From Ctena decussata (lineage: Eukaryota > Mollusca > Bivalvia > Lucinida > Lucinidae), in the NCBI GenBank assembly GCA_963989385.1, contig OZ022499.1, forward strand, positions 48,721,757 through 48,785,756: a stretch of 64,000 bases of DNA, read 5' to 3'. The notes under the pieces are model-generated. The model did no database searches, was not told where the DNA came from, and saw only the letters and a program-made list of their open reading frames with translations. Within the stretch, counting starts at the first letter, position 1. The number at the start of each line of letters is the position of its first letter. Made by a program: the position numbers and the translations under genes. Shown one piece after another: positions 33,701 through 45,148 of this stretch.

Positions 33701-34700
33701 TGTACAAATTGTAAAAGAAACAAACTGGGCAACGCCATTATGAAATACTTTTATTTTTGATATAATAACAAAGTTGCCAGAAAAAAACCGCTTTACGTGT
33801 GCAGAATATGTCAATGCCCTTAACATTACAATTTGTAGTATACTTTGTTAAATCACGTATAAAACACACCTCATGCATCCCTAAGAGTAATAACTGAGAG
33901 AAGTGTTGCTAGGTCCAAGTACACAGTATATCATAAGATCATCCAGACTTATGTATGTTATTGTTTTTTATGTGACAGTGGTAAAAAACCTGATTAAAGG
34001 TATAATAATGAAATATTTTAAATGTTAATGTTATTTACGTTACTTCTAGTAATGACTTATCATAGAAAATAAACCAGAATGCATTTTTCTTTTATATTCA
34101 AAGATTCTTTCATGAAGAAACTGCTACCAACGAAAATAAAATGATTCTATCATCAAATTATGTGAGTTTAACAAAAATAACCCTCGGTAACGTATATAAT
34201 CGATCATTATGGCCGACTAAAATGCGTTCAAAATATTGTGGAACTGTTCCTTGCTGTTGAGATAGGCTGGCATATTCAATATTACCTTTTCCTGTTGTTT
34301 TTTAATTCATACAGTGTAGTTCAAGCACTTGAATTATACAGAAAAAGATAATTGTAATATGGAACATTTATAAGGGGGTACTGTGTTAAACATCCTATTT
34401 CTCCCAAAGTATACAAGACAGGATAATAATTTTTGCAGATCTGAAAAGATCAATAAATTGTCTTTAATACAGAAACAAATATATGGTCTAATAATAAAGT
34501 AGTAACTTACAAAAAGAAAGTATTTTGGATAGAAATAGCAATTTTAATGGAGTGTAAAGACAAATGTCACGTATATGACACCATGTGGGCTAAAGTGACC
34601 TGCCAAACATCATAACTTTTAGCTACTGAATTGTTCTATTAGACTCTGTTATAACTTTAAACATAGGAAAGTGATTTCAATTTTTTTTATAATTTTGATT
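30720..34700. other. 4-kb AT-rich stretch with nothing recognised
   Basis: Only short frames (84 codons at most), no tRNA-like boxes, no clear inverted ends and no long repeats shared with the rest of the window. If the exon at 34911 is real, this is its downstream intron or 3' side. Confidence 0.5.
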
Positions 34701-34910
34701 ATTTTTATTTTATGTTTAGTTTTTTAATGGGTAACGTTTGTAACAGGCTGTTAAAGCTTAACGCCCCACTCGCCAGAGGGCTAACATGCTGCAAAATACT
34801 TCTAAGATGCTGGGCTTTAAGAAAAATATGGTCTACAAAATTCCCCCAGGGGGGGGGGGGGGGGGGGGTAAACCATTTCTGGCTCATGGCCTAATATGTA
34901 AATGCTTTAC

Positions 34911-35142
34911 CTGGCGTGTCTTGAATTTGTCTTGAGTTGTACAGGTCGGTCTGTATGTTAGTTTCAAACAATAACCTCTTGTGCCCGCCATCGTCTAGTG
35001 GTCTACTTAATAAGTTAATAAATGCATTGGGTTTTTCTGACGGATAGCCCGTTTCCGATTCGTAAGCAGCCTTAACTAAAACCGGGTCATACTGCCGGAG
35101 AACTTCGTTAAAATTATTTTGTGTTGAATAGCAATTTTCCAT
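34911..35142 (-). CDS. Candidate first coding exon, unknown protein
   Basis: On the minus strand an ATG (AGTATGG) opens a frame starting MENCYSTQNNFNEVLRQYD and reaching NSRQIQDTP at the donor CCAG|GTAAAG (exon ends at 34911, intron from 34910). The 77 codons have a soluble, mixed composition and no repeats. Read through, the frame would stop at 34891 after six more codons. No signal peptide or known domain was recognised and no partner exon could be found to the left. It could also be a decayed transposon gene. Confidence 0.4.
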
Positions 35143-35900
35143 ACTAGTGATAAAAACGCATACTCTCCATTGTTCAGGTATAAACCATTAGGAACAGGGG
35201 AAGCTGGGAAAGCACGAATACACACTACTCGTAAGCCACCAAACTACTGGGGAACTTCTCTGACGATGCGACAAACATACTCAAGCTGAAAACAGAATGT
35301 AATTTCAGTCAGACTGCAGTGCAAAATTGTTACAAGAAATGAACTCTCCGGGCTGCTTATTGACATGTAGCCGTTTTAAGCTACAGTTTATTTAATTTTC
35401 ATTTATTCATTTTATTTGATTGTTTTAGTTTTCTTATTCTATTTCTTTTTCATTTGTTTAGTTTTTATTGCCTTCCTAGAACAGCTGATATGACTCAAAC
35501 TAAAATACACTTAAAATGAGTTCCTTTTATCAAAGCAGCTAAATTAGGACATATAATGTTAATAATGTATACCGCTGCTATGGCATTTTCAGGAACATGC
35601 ATTCATTATATGGACTATGATAAAAAGATTCCAGGAAAGGTGATACCTTAAACTGCCAATATTTTTCTCCCCTTGCCCCCCTCTCTCTACTTAGTCTTCT
35701 TTTTTCTTATCACAGTGATCCCAAGGCTCTGGAGGGAACGAAACCACAACAGGCATCTCCCGACAACGACCTCCCGAATTAGTTTGTGTCTTAGTGGTTT
35801 GCCGATAATTCGAGTCACTCGATCATTGATCGATTACTCGTTTGCAGCAAATTAACGGTGAATCGATTACTATTTGACATAATCGATGTGTCACTGTTTT
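35143..35900. other. No recognised feature
   Basis: This is the region upstream of the candidate minus-strand exon at 35142 and would hold its promoter. T-rich tracts only. Short frames (60 codons) look like chance. Confidence 0.4.
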
Positions 35901-37315
35901 TATGCCCCCAACTTCGAAGAAGTTGAGGAGCCATTTGGTTTTGGCCTGGCTGTCCCTTCGTCCGTCTTTCCGTCCGTCCGTCCGTACGTACTTAACACTT
36001 CATTCTCTCAAGAACCGTGACTTCTGGGGACTTGATATTTCATTGGTAGGTAGACTATGAAAAGTCAGAGAGCAGGTATTGTTTTCTTGTCCATCAGCCT
36101 TGAACTTGCTGAGTAATGCCCCCCCTTTTCAAAAAAAAAAAGAAGAAAAATTTATTCCTAAAATCCTGGGAATACCGTTTCATATTTGGCATACTGCTAG
36201 GGGCTAAGGTGTAAATCATCTGATTAATTTTTGGGCAAATTCCGTGAATAAATGATTGAATTATGCCCCTTTGTTGATTTTGGCATTTTTCCAACTTTTG
36301 AACCGTTTGATCTAGAACTCTAACTCTGTACTATTAGTATTTAATGTGCCAATCATTCTGATGTTAGATGCGTTATGATACATTCATTATTGGCAGAGTT
36401 ATTTCCCTTTTCTTATCTGTATAAATTATAATTATGCGTGGTCAGTTTCTCAAAGAACAATAATTGCTGGGTCCTTGACATTTTTAAAATGGATCGACCA
36501 TAAAAAGAGCAGACCCGATTTTTTTTCTTTTTCGTCTGCGATGTACTTACAGAATTATACCTTTTTTTAAAAAAAAATTACAGTATATAAAGTTTGTTCC
36601 CAAAATCCTGGGTATACCATTAGAGCTAGGAAGCTCATATTTGACATACTGCTAAGGGATAGGGTGTAGATTACCTGTGAATACCGTTTGAGCTAGGATG
36701 TTCATATTTGGCAAACTGCTAGGGGCTAAGGTGTAAATCACCTGATTAATTTTTGGGCAAATTCCGTAAAAAAAATGGCTGAATTATGCCCCTTTGTTCA
36801 TTTTAGCATTTTTCAACCTTTGAACCGTTTGATCTAGAACCCTAATTTTTAGTACACTTTTAGTATTTTATGTGCTGATCATTCTGATGTTGGTTGCATT
36901 ATGATGCATTCATTATTGAAAGAGTTATTTCCCTTTTCTCATCTGTGTAAAACATACTTATGGGTGGTCTATCTCTCAAAAACAATAACTGCTGGGGCCT
37001 TGATATCTATAAAATGGATAGACCAAAAAAATGAGCAGACCTGTATTTTCTTTCGTTTCCATCCGCCATGTTCTTAAAAAATTATGCCCCTTTTCGAAAA
37101 ATTACATGAAAGTTCGTTCCCAAAATCCTGGGTATACTGTTGATCTTGAATGCTCATATTTGGCATACTGCAAGGGGCTAAAGTGAAGATCACTTGATTA
37201 GCTTTTGGGCAAATTTTGTCACAAAATGAGCAAGTAATGCTATACATCTAAAGTTTTACACCTTCAGTGGCAAGCATATGGTTCGGGGCATAGTGTTTCA
37301 CCAACACACTTTCTA
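35901..37315 (-). mobile_element. HINE/pearl-like family H2 (longer copy, reverse)
   Basis: On the plus strand it opens with TATGCCCCCAACTTCGAAGA, whose hairpin is CAACTTC-GAA-GAAGTTG, then a (CCGT)n tract at 35958-35992. Three or so diverged long units follow (CTGATTAATTTTTGGGCAAATT, read in parts; TTATGCCCCTTTGTT; TTTGAACCGTTTGATCTAGA). It ends CGGGGCATAGTGTTTCACCAAC and CTAG. Reversed, this gives 5' hairpin, core repeats, ACGG tract, 3' hairpin and GGGGGCAT before AAAA, as in H1 and H3. Confidence 0.7.
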
Positions 37316-37673
37316 GTTTAAATATGTATTTACTTTTATGTCCAGTGTATGCATTATGCTGCATATTGAATGCTACTTTAAAGCTGTGACTTCGCAATGC
37401 CACCAAAAGCTGCTATTGCCGCTCGATAATGAAGTCCATAGAAAATTACTGAAGCATTTTTTACAGACTTCCTCGTCGAGATGCGATGAAAACATAGGAA
37501 ATGAAAAGCTCTTGGACAAAACCTGTTGCTTATTCTAAATATCCCTCTAACAGTTTCAAAAAATGTTAATGCGATCATCGATCATTTACATAATTCGATG
37601 CTCGATCACAAAATTTCAGCTGAGTACGGCCACTAATGTGTCCTCAACTATTCGAAGAGGAAGGCCTATTTTA

Positions 37674-38591
37674 CGAGGGGTGTTCATTAAATAATGGAAA
37701 ACTAGCCTTTATCTCATTAGCTATGTGTAAGAACAGTATTCTAGATATATAATAGCTAAGAGGCATGCATATGACATATAATTATCACTTCCAGTACTGT
37801 ATGGGAATATCGTTGCCATGGCAACGATGCCTTATACTTATATGGGTTACGTCTCTAAACTTTTGCAAATTTCCATATATATATATGTTGATAAGCACCA
37901 AAGAATGGATAAAAGGTTGTAGTGGCGTGATGGCTTGATGTAAGTTTCAGATACCTTAAGAAATATACAGCTGTTTAAGACTTGCTCTCAAACCTAGTAG
38001 AAATACAGATCGTAAAACGCTTTTGAACGAGCAAAATATTCCGTTTTTCATTGATTTTAAGCATAAGGGACCAAACTTTTGACGTCATTGCACTTAAACA
38101 AGCAGAGTCTTGGGAGAATTGTACAGCAGAAAGAACCAAAATTATCATGTACTTTACAACCGACCAATTAGCTTCAGCAAAATACTAAACATTACAGAAT
38201 AAAATGTCAAAAACCATAAAAATCAGTTGCTTTAACCCCTGTTCTTGTTTTATACCAGATTTCAGAACAGTTTCATAATCATTATATGTGTATTTGTAAA
38301 GCCAAAACCTAACTTAAATGGAAGATGTTCCTAAATTTTCGATTTTTCTTAAGATATCCTGCACAAAGACTTCCTTACCAATTACCAAAATGACGTCGAA
38401 AAAAATTCAAATGCCGTACCCAGCATGAACGTGACATTATATGTTGCTATGGTAACACGTGAACATTTCAAATTCAAACATGAATTTGAAAGCTCAAAAG
38501 ACAGTCTTTGGCGTTACATGAAGGTCACTCATTTGGAAATAAAACTGACTTATCTAGACAGGTGTTTCCATTATTTAATGAACACCCCTCG
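37674..38591. mobile_element. 918-bp mariner-like non-autonomous element
   Basis: Perfect 27-bp terminal inverted repeats begin CGAGGGGTGTTCATTAAATA and are flanked by TA on each side (37672-37673, 38592-38593). A TA duplication and ends starting CGAGGGG fit Tc1/mariner elements. The interior has no transposase (longest frame 60 codons), so it would need a helper. Confidence 0.8.
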
Positions 38592-38676
38592 TATATGTTA
38601 TGTTTAAGAAAATAATAACTGTGTATACTTTTTCAAACACTTTCCGGCTCAGCATACTGATTTCATCGATAAAAAA

Positions 38677-40223
38677 AGCCATCAGAAGAGGTGGCAAATC
38701 CCCCGACCGAAGACCCCCATGGGCCTTGGTAAAAAGGGTGCACTTCAAAACACATATTAGTAATATATTGTCGTTCTTTTAGGCTTCTGATTGACATTAA
38801 CTTTTAACAGATGCATGATTATCCAACACTCAGACTAAAACAGTATGCTTGACTGCTAAAACGAGGTAATATCTCAAACAGCCACCATATACATAAATGT
38901 ATAGTATATGATACATTAAACTTTCAAAATGTGTGAATAACCTCTTAAGTACAAGCCCTACAAACCTAATTTTGAGCTCTCTAGTAAGTGAATTTGGACA
39001 AAGAATCCTAATCTGGAAAAAAAAATTTTTTTTTGGTGGGGGGGGGGGGGTGCGGGAGGGGGCACGGGAATGTGGAGGGGTCAGAGAGAGTTAGGAACAC
39101 TGATAAGATATCACAGCATCATCATTAATATTCTAGAAGGTACACGGTTATTCAAATTCTGGAGCTGGCCAGGGTTATACAGATATGGAGCAGCGACTCA
39201 AACAGCAGCTCAAACTACCAAAGGGAAATAACTCACAAAGTATAAAAGCAAGAGTTATCATTCATATATGAGACAAATTGTCATGACCTGTTCTGCATAT
39301 CCGTGAAGTATCATGAAAATATTTCAAAAGGTATTCAAGCTATGAAGCGGACACCTAAAATCATCAAAGGGAAATAACTCCAAAAGTAAGAAAGCAAGAG
39401 TTGTCATTCTTGTTCGCGACACATCATCATGACCTGTTCTACATATCTGTGAAGTATCATGAAAATATTCCAGAAGGTATTCAAGTTATAGAGCGGACAC
39501 GAAATCACACCTAAAACCATCAAGGGGAAATAACTCAAAAAGTAAGACAGCAGGAGTTGTCATTCTTGTGCAAGACACATCATCATGACCTGCTCTACAT
39601 ATATGTGAAGTATCATGAAAATATTCCAAAAGGTATTCAAGTTATAGAGGGGACACGAAATCATACATAAAATGATCAAGGGGAAATAACTCCAAAAGTC
39701 AGAAAGCAAGAGTTGTCATTCTTGTTCGCGACACATCATCATGACCTGTTCTACATATCTGTGAAGTATCATGAGAATATTCCAAAAGGTATTCAAGTTA
39801 TAGAGCGGACACGAATCTGCCGAAAAATCACACCTAAAACTATCAAGGGGAAATAACTCAAAAAGTAAGAAAGCAAGACTTGTCATTCTTGTTCGCGACA
39901 CATCGTCATGACCTGTTCTACATAACTGTGAAGTATCATGAAAATATTCCAAAGGGTATTCAAGATACAGAGCGGACACGAATCTGCCAAAAAATCACCA
40001 AAGGGGAGATAATTCAAAAGGTACAATAGCAAGAGTTACCATTCTTGTTCGCGACACATCGTCATGACCTGTTCTACATAACTGTGAAGTATCATGAAAA
40101 TATTCCAAAGGGTATTCAAGATATAGAGCGGACAAGAAAGTGTTTACGGACGGACGGACGGACGGACGGACGGACGGACGCCAGGCTCATCGCTATATCC
40201 CCCGAACCTTTCGGTCGGGGGAT
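38677..40223 (+). mobile_element. HINE/pearl-like element family H1 (copy 2)
   Basis: The same plan as the copy at 9946: 5' hairpin GCCATC-AGAAGA-GGTGGC with one mismatch, CCCCCGACCGAAGACCCCC, a G-rich tract at 39030-39062, six ~155-bp core repeats, a longer (ACGG)n tract at 40147-40178 and the terminal CCCCCGA/TCGGGGG hairpin ending AT|AAAAA. It is likewise inserted in an A run. Reading frames over the ACGG tract (RTDGRTDGRTD) are not genes. Confidence 0.85.
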
Positions 40224-40631
40224 AAAAAGAGCACCTGTTGATACAATTCGCCCGCTTTGTTTGTCAGACAGAGGTTTCACAATCTGCTTAGAGCTAAACC
40301 GTCCATCACTCAGCCCATTGATGAACAGTTGTACCCATTTTGATAATTTTTCCAGCGATACCTGTGGTTGCAGTTATGCCGATTCTCTTTCTCTGCAAAA
40401 CATTTTATACTACATAATTAATTAAAGACCCGTAAAAACTAATTAACACTTTGAACGGGCCACAGCTTTGTCTCTCCAAATACTTATCATTTCCACTGTG
40501 TGCTACCGTACAGGGCTTTATTCAGTTTGTGAGTGATTCGCCGGCGTTTACACATCGATAAAATCCCCCCAAAAGAAATTCGTATCTATAATATTTTATA
40601 TTTGGACTGCTGAGTCATGCTTTAAGGTGTA

Positions 40632-40855
40632 TGGGTACACCATGGGTTCCACCAGTTTTAGAAAGGGGAACACCTTTTGTGGCCCCTGTTTTCTTACCTT
40701 GGCGATGACAGTTTTCAAAAAGGGATCATTTTTTGCTGCCAGGGGAGCAAAGTCTTTTCTTTAAGAGTTGCCCTCCACCTTGGAAAGGGAGGTAAAATGA
40801 TTATTGCGGAGTTGCTTCTTCTGAATATGCACCCATTCATCTTAATAACTCTGCT
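40632..40855 (-). repeat. Dispersed repeat R3 (copy 2, reverse)
   Basis: The reverse complement of this stretch aligns with 19477-19665. See that entry for shared words. It includes a TTTACCTCCC run and ends near a GGGGAACACCTTTTG word. Confidence 0.5.
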
Positions 40856-41214
40856 GTCCCGAAGTTGAAAACGTCGCAACCTTCTATCATGGGATATTAG
40901 TAATCTTACTGACAAATATTGCGGATCCTGATCAGACCGCAACTTCATCTTTGTTTGCTCAGCCTGTTCTGCCTCTATAGTTGAAGATTTTACGGCAGTA
41001 TCACTAAACGAACACACTACCTCGTAATTTAGCTCGGATGTCTAAATAATAACATCTTTCACTTCAAACAGTCTTTAATTTATGCTTTTTGCTGTTGAGT
41101 CGTCCTTTGTGTCGCAACAGCTCGATATTTTTTTCTTGTTCTCCATTTGTATGATGCATATTTTCCAATCCTTTAGTGTTATTCATGAGCGAACACAGAA
41201 GAGAAATAGTTCTC

Positions 41215-41640
41215 TGTGTCTTTTTTGAGCAGACAAGACTCGGATCAGTCTGTGCTTCGCACAGTCTTCACTGAACCTTCTCTTTTTACGATTTAGATTC
41301 CTCTGGCTCCGGAGAATATTGAAGCAGTTGGGTAAGCCTGCAGATGCGCAGGTTATTATTATTATTCCCTGGTAACACCTGGCATGTGACCCATTTTCGC
41401 ATGGCAAGGCTCACATATTTGCTCAGCGAAACGCAAAAAGGTGGGTTAAAATATCTGCCAACAGCGAAGGCTCAAAGCAGTCTGTGAATCCAAGCAGTTT
41501 AGATAGAGCCTTTATTTTTTATATGTAGATTCCTCGAGGTTCATACATGGTTTCTGCGAACAGCGAAGGCTCTGAGCAGACTGCGCGGATGCGCAGGCTG
41601 GTCTGAGCCGTTGCTGTTCGCATATGCGTTAAGCTTTTTT
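41215..41640. repeat. Cluster of GCGAAGGCTC / CAGACTG palindromic fragments
   Basis: Three pieces (about 41225-41275, 41463-41495 and 41564-41625) carry words such as GCGAAGGCTCTGAGCAGACT and GCGCAGGCTGGTCTGAGCC. These are related to the inner arms of the family A MITEs but without their GAGCCGCGACACG ends. It is a degraded or distinct member of that superfamily. Confidence 0.55.
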
Positions 41641-43169
41641 TGCGTTTATAGTGCACGCGTTACAGGGCACTGCTTATTGTAGGAACAGCTGTATGCATTA
41701 GCTTTGAAAAGCTCACGAATGTATGCGAAATTAACGACTGGTTAGTTATGATTTGCATGAGAATGAATGAATGCATGCTGCAAGGCAGTTTTAATTCGGT
41801 AAAATAAAACGACAATGGACAAAGGACATGGATAAAGGAAGGATGGGTGAATATATTGGATAGTTGGTTTGGAAATATATGAGGCGAAGATGATAATCAA
41901 TAGCTCAAATGACTCATATATAATAAGTGTCATGCCAGCTCTATTATTCCACTGTGTCATACTTCCTGTTGTACAAACGATTTCCGTATAACTGTATTAT
42001 GTTAATTTTGTCGGAATAGAATTTTGTTTAAATCTAAATTCAAATCTTTGGATCTCGTTTAGTCAAACACTGTACGTACATACAACATTCAGATATATAG
42101 AACATACAGTAGTCTGAGAAAGTCACTTGCGCCTCAGCCAAGATCAGATGAAATTTTATGTTTCACCAGAGGTGATTTTTCAAGGTTTTCTGAGGGACTT
42201 CATTCTTTAATTTCTGAAATCTATAGATGTATCAGTTTTAGAAAATGTAAATGTCACCTCTAACATTTTATATACTGGTATTCTTTTTTGTTAAACAGGC
42301 TGTATTTGACTCATAAAAAGAATACAGACCCTATTTTTTTTTAAATATTTTTATTTTCAATTTAAATAAGAATAAAGTCTGATAATTTATTATGAATAAC
42401 AACAACATATCAACATTGAAATTCTTATGCGCAAAAATTTAAAAATACTATTGTTTCATTTTATTTTTTGTTTCATTTAATGAAAATTCCTTCATAATTA
42501 GGGGATATACCTTGTATTGTTTTGTCCAGTTTCTCTGTGGGTCACCTGATTTTCAAATGATTCATATTTTGAAAAGAAAAGTCAATGGCCTTTCAGGTGG
42601 TGTGCGATTTATATATGTTTGTAAAATGAAATGCAAGATAAATGCGAGGAAACAAATTTGCCAAAATTAACTTAAAACATCTACGGACAGGACATTTCTG
42701 ACATGTACATGAAACACTGCAAAATATGTATGCTTATACTATAAAATTGCTGTAGAATAGCTCAATAGGTGAAAAGTCATTTTTATTTACTTCATATAGT
42801 TACCAAAAGAAAAACAAATCACAATTTTGTGTTTTATTGTATCTTGTTATGTGTTCTGAACCCAGTTTACCATAATTTGAAAATAGAACAACAATACCAA
42901 CAGAGAATACTGTTATGCAAAAAACCTTATCAAACTGACAAAAACAACTGTACCACTAGTCAAAAACACTCAAAATTTAAACGATGACACGGTTCTTATA
43001 TCATAGCGTGTCTACGGACAAGACATAAATTGAAGTAAAATTTGTAATTGCAATAACTCTGTGGATTCCATTTTTTTATACTTTAACCAAGCTTTTTAAT
43101 AAATAAATAATGGTCAAAATACCCATAAAACGTGAACATTAATGTAAATAAATATGACGGTCCTTTTGG

Positions 43170-43610
43170 GTTTTTACTCATGTAATGCAGATATCTGCAT
43201 TTCAAATACAGATATCTCTATTAATATAAAACATATATATGTAGTTTTGAAATCAAAGACATCTCTAATTGAAAAGCAGATATCTGTAATTGAAAGAGAT
43301 ATATATCTAGCTGTAAATGCAGATATTTGTATTTTTGATCATAATATAGATATCTGCATTTCAGTTAGAGATATCTACATTTCGAATATAGATGTCTGCA
43401 TTTCTAATTTTCAATTAGAGATACTCTAATGAAGCTGTAATACATATATCTGCACTTGAAATACAGAAATCTGTAATAGATATGCAGAAATCAGCATTTG
43501 AAATTCAGGTATCTGAATTTTTTTACAAAGAACATATGTCTGCATTTTAAATATATTTCAGTACAGATATCTGTGTTAATGTTCGAAAACAGATCAATCT
43601 TTATTTACTG
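43170..43610. repeat. AGATATCTGCATTT repeat array (left block)
   Basis: Irregular units of the form CAGATATCTGCATTTCAAAT, about 20-30 bp apart, with variable inner text. The core AGATATCT is palindromic. A 91-codon frame (43154-43429) translates the array into DI-CIS-type repeats and is not judged a gene. Confidence 0.75.
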
Positions 43611-43664
43611 CACCGTACATGAATGATCCTATCCAGTTCTATTAAAAAGCTAGGCCAAATAGGT

Positions 43665-44180
43665 TGGGCCTGGTAGTGCAGTTGGATGCACGTTCGACTG
43701 GCAACGAGGACGCTGGTTTGATCAAAGTCCAGTCAGGCAACGCTGGACCGCGTAGTGCAATCGGTAGGGCACCTGACTCATAAGTCAGAGGTCCTGGGTT
43801 TGATACCCGGTCTGGCCACATACTTTCGTTTCTCCTACCGCTGATTCAAGTAGGGCAGTTTTCAGTTACTGGCGAAAGTATGAAACGCCTAGGAGGTCTA
43901 AGCCTGCCCAGGAATAGTGTGGCTAGGTAAAATGACCGTCCCAACATTCCCATAGTTGTTTGCCGTGGACGTAAAGCAACAAATCAAAACCAGTCAGGCA
44001 ACAAGTCCTTCTGTAGGAACTTTTCCTCCTACCTATGATTAAAGTAGAGCAGGTGTCAGTGAATGGTGGAATGATGGGCCTGCCCAGGAAAGGTGTGGTT
44101 AGATTCACTGGGTGTCTTGCCATGACAGTGTTGACCATAGTTGTTTTTACGGGGTTATTAAACACTTAAACAAGAAACCA
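43665..44180 (+). mobile_element. Outer SINE (tRNA-derived), interrupted
   Basis: A tRNA-like head (GGCCTGGTAGTGCAGTTGG to GGTTTGATCAAAGTCC, 43667-43731) is separated from its body (44003-44180, with GGGCCTGCCCAGGAA, GTGTGGTTAG and a TTATTAAACAC end) by the inner SINE at 43742-43989. The duplicated target CCAGTCAGGCAAC comes from this older SINE. Confidence 0.7.
43742..43989 (+). mobile_element. Inner tRNA-derived SINE family A (copy 1)
   Basis: A 248-bp insertion bounded by a perfect 13-bp duplication (43729-43741, 43990-44002). The head resembles an elongator tRNA: CGCGTAGTGCAATCGGTAGG, anticodon arm CTGACT-CAT-AAGTCAG, GGTTTGATACC and a GGCCA end. The body has ACTTTCGTTTCTCC, GGCGAAAGTATG and CCTGCCCAGGAATAGTGTGG. 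The tail is AAATCAAAA. The tRNA part runs directly into the body and is not a tRNA gene. Confidence 0.85.
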
Positions 44181-44189
44181 AGAGGGTCT

Positions 44190-44290
44190 GACAGCACATT
44201 AGGCTGCCTGTTTGACTGCAGATCAGGAGAAAGTGGGTTTGATCCTGCTCCGGTCAGGCAACATCAAGCATGTAAAAAACCTTGAGCAAG
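44190..44290 (+). mobile_element. Truncated tRNA-derived SINE head
   Basis: CTGACAGCACATTAGGCTGC to GTGGGTTTGATCCTGC, then CGGTCAGGCAAC, looks like a third tRNA-type head with a good B box. The body is mostly missing. Confidence 0.55.
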
Positions 44291-44339
44291 GGTGTATAAA
44301 TTATTTTTTGAAAACAAAAGTTAAAAATAATTGGGTTCA

Positions 44340-44905
44340 AAAATACAGATATCTGCATTTCAAATACAGATATCTCAATTAAAATTAGAGATATCTGTAT
44401 TTTTCATAAATAAAGATACTATTTAAAACACAGATATCTGCATTTGAAATACAGGTATCTTCATTTGAATCGCAGATATCTTTATTTAAAACGTAAATAT
44501 AGATAGATGCATTTCAATTTGAGATACCTTATCTGATAAGAGATTTCAATTTGAGATACCTTCTCTGATAAGAGATGTCTTTTTTCAATACAAGATATCT
44601 GTTTTTCGATTGGAGATATCAGTATTTCAAATGCAGATATCTGAGTTTCTAAAAATACTGATAATTGTTTAAGTAGAGATATCTGCATTTGAAGTGCTTA
44701 TATCTGTCAATTAAATGTAGATATATTTTATTCAAAATGAGATATCTCTATTTAATAATCTAGAAGAGATATTTGCATTTCTAATACAGATATCTGTATT
44801 GGAAATGCAGATTTTGCATTTAAATATAGATATCTGTATTAAGTTGAAGACATCTTTATTGAAATGCAGATATCTGCATCTGAAATGTAGCTATTTGTAT
44901 TAAAT
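44340..44905. repeat. AGATATCTGCATTT repeat array (right block)
   Basis: The same unit type as 43170-43610. SINE insertions divide what was probably one ~1-kb array. It includes a local 34-bp duplication (TTTCAATTTGAGATACCTT at 44513 and 44545). Confidence 0.75.
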
Positions 44906-45104
44906 GGGTTTAAACCCAAACAGGCCGTCATACACGCTTATGGACAAGACATATTTGAGACAACATTTGTAATTATCAGGGATAGCACTTTGAGTTAGTT
45001 GAAATCAAATAGCCTCTGCTGCAGAGGTTTTAATGGTATCAAATTTCTTCAAACTATTTTGAAGGGTTGGCCAATGAATCCAGCCTTAAATGGCTCACCT
45101 ACCT

Positions 45105-45148
45105 CTATTCTATTTCTGTTCTATCCCATAACTTTACTAGGTCGTTGG
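45105..45148 (-). mobile_element. 44-bp LINE 3'-end stub
   Basis: The text TTCTATCCCATAACTTTACT, then AGGTCGTTGG, matches 59728-59759 at the 3' end of the large LINE. TCACCTACCT occurs directly on both sides (45095, 45149), a typical target duplication. An extreme 5' truncation is the simplest reading. Confidence 0.65.

Noticed and set aside
43154..43429. 91-codon frame with DI-CIS repeats
   Set aside because: It is produced by the AGATATCTGCATTT array; its repeat phase is irregular and it has no start context or domain.
43742..43815. tRNA-Met(CAT)-like gene
   Set aside because: It has good A and B boxes and an anticodon arm, but it runs straight into a SINE body and is bounded by a target duplication, so it is a SINE head.
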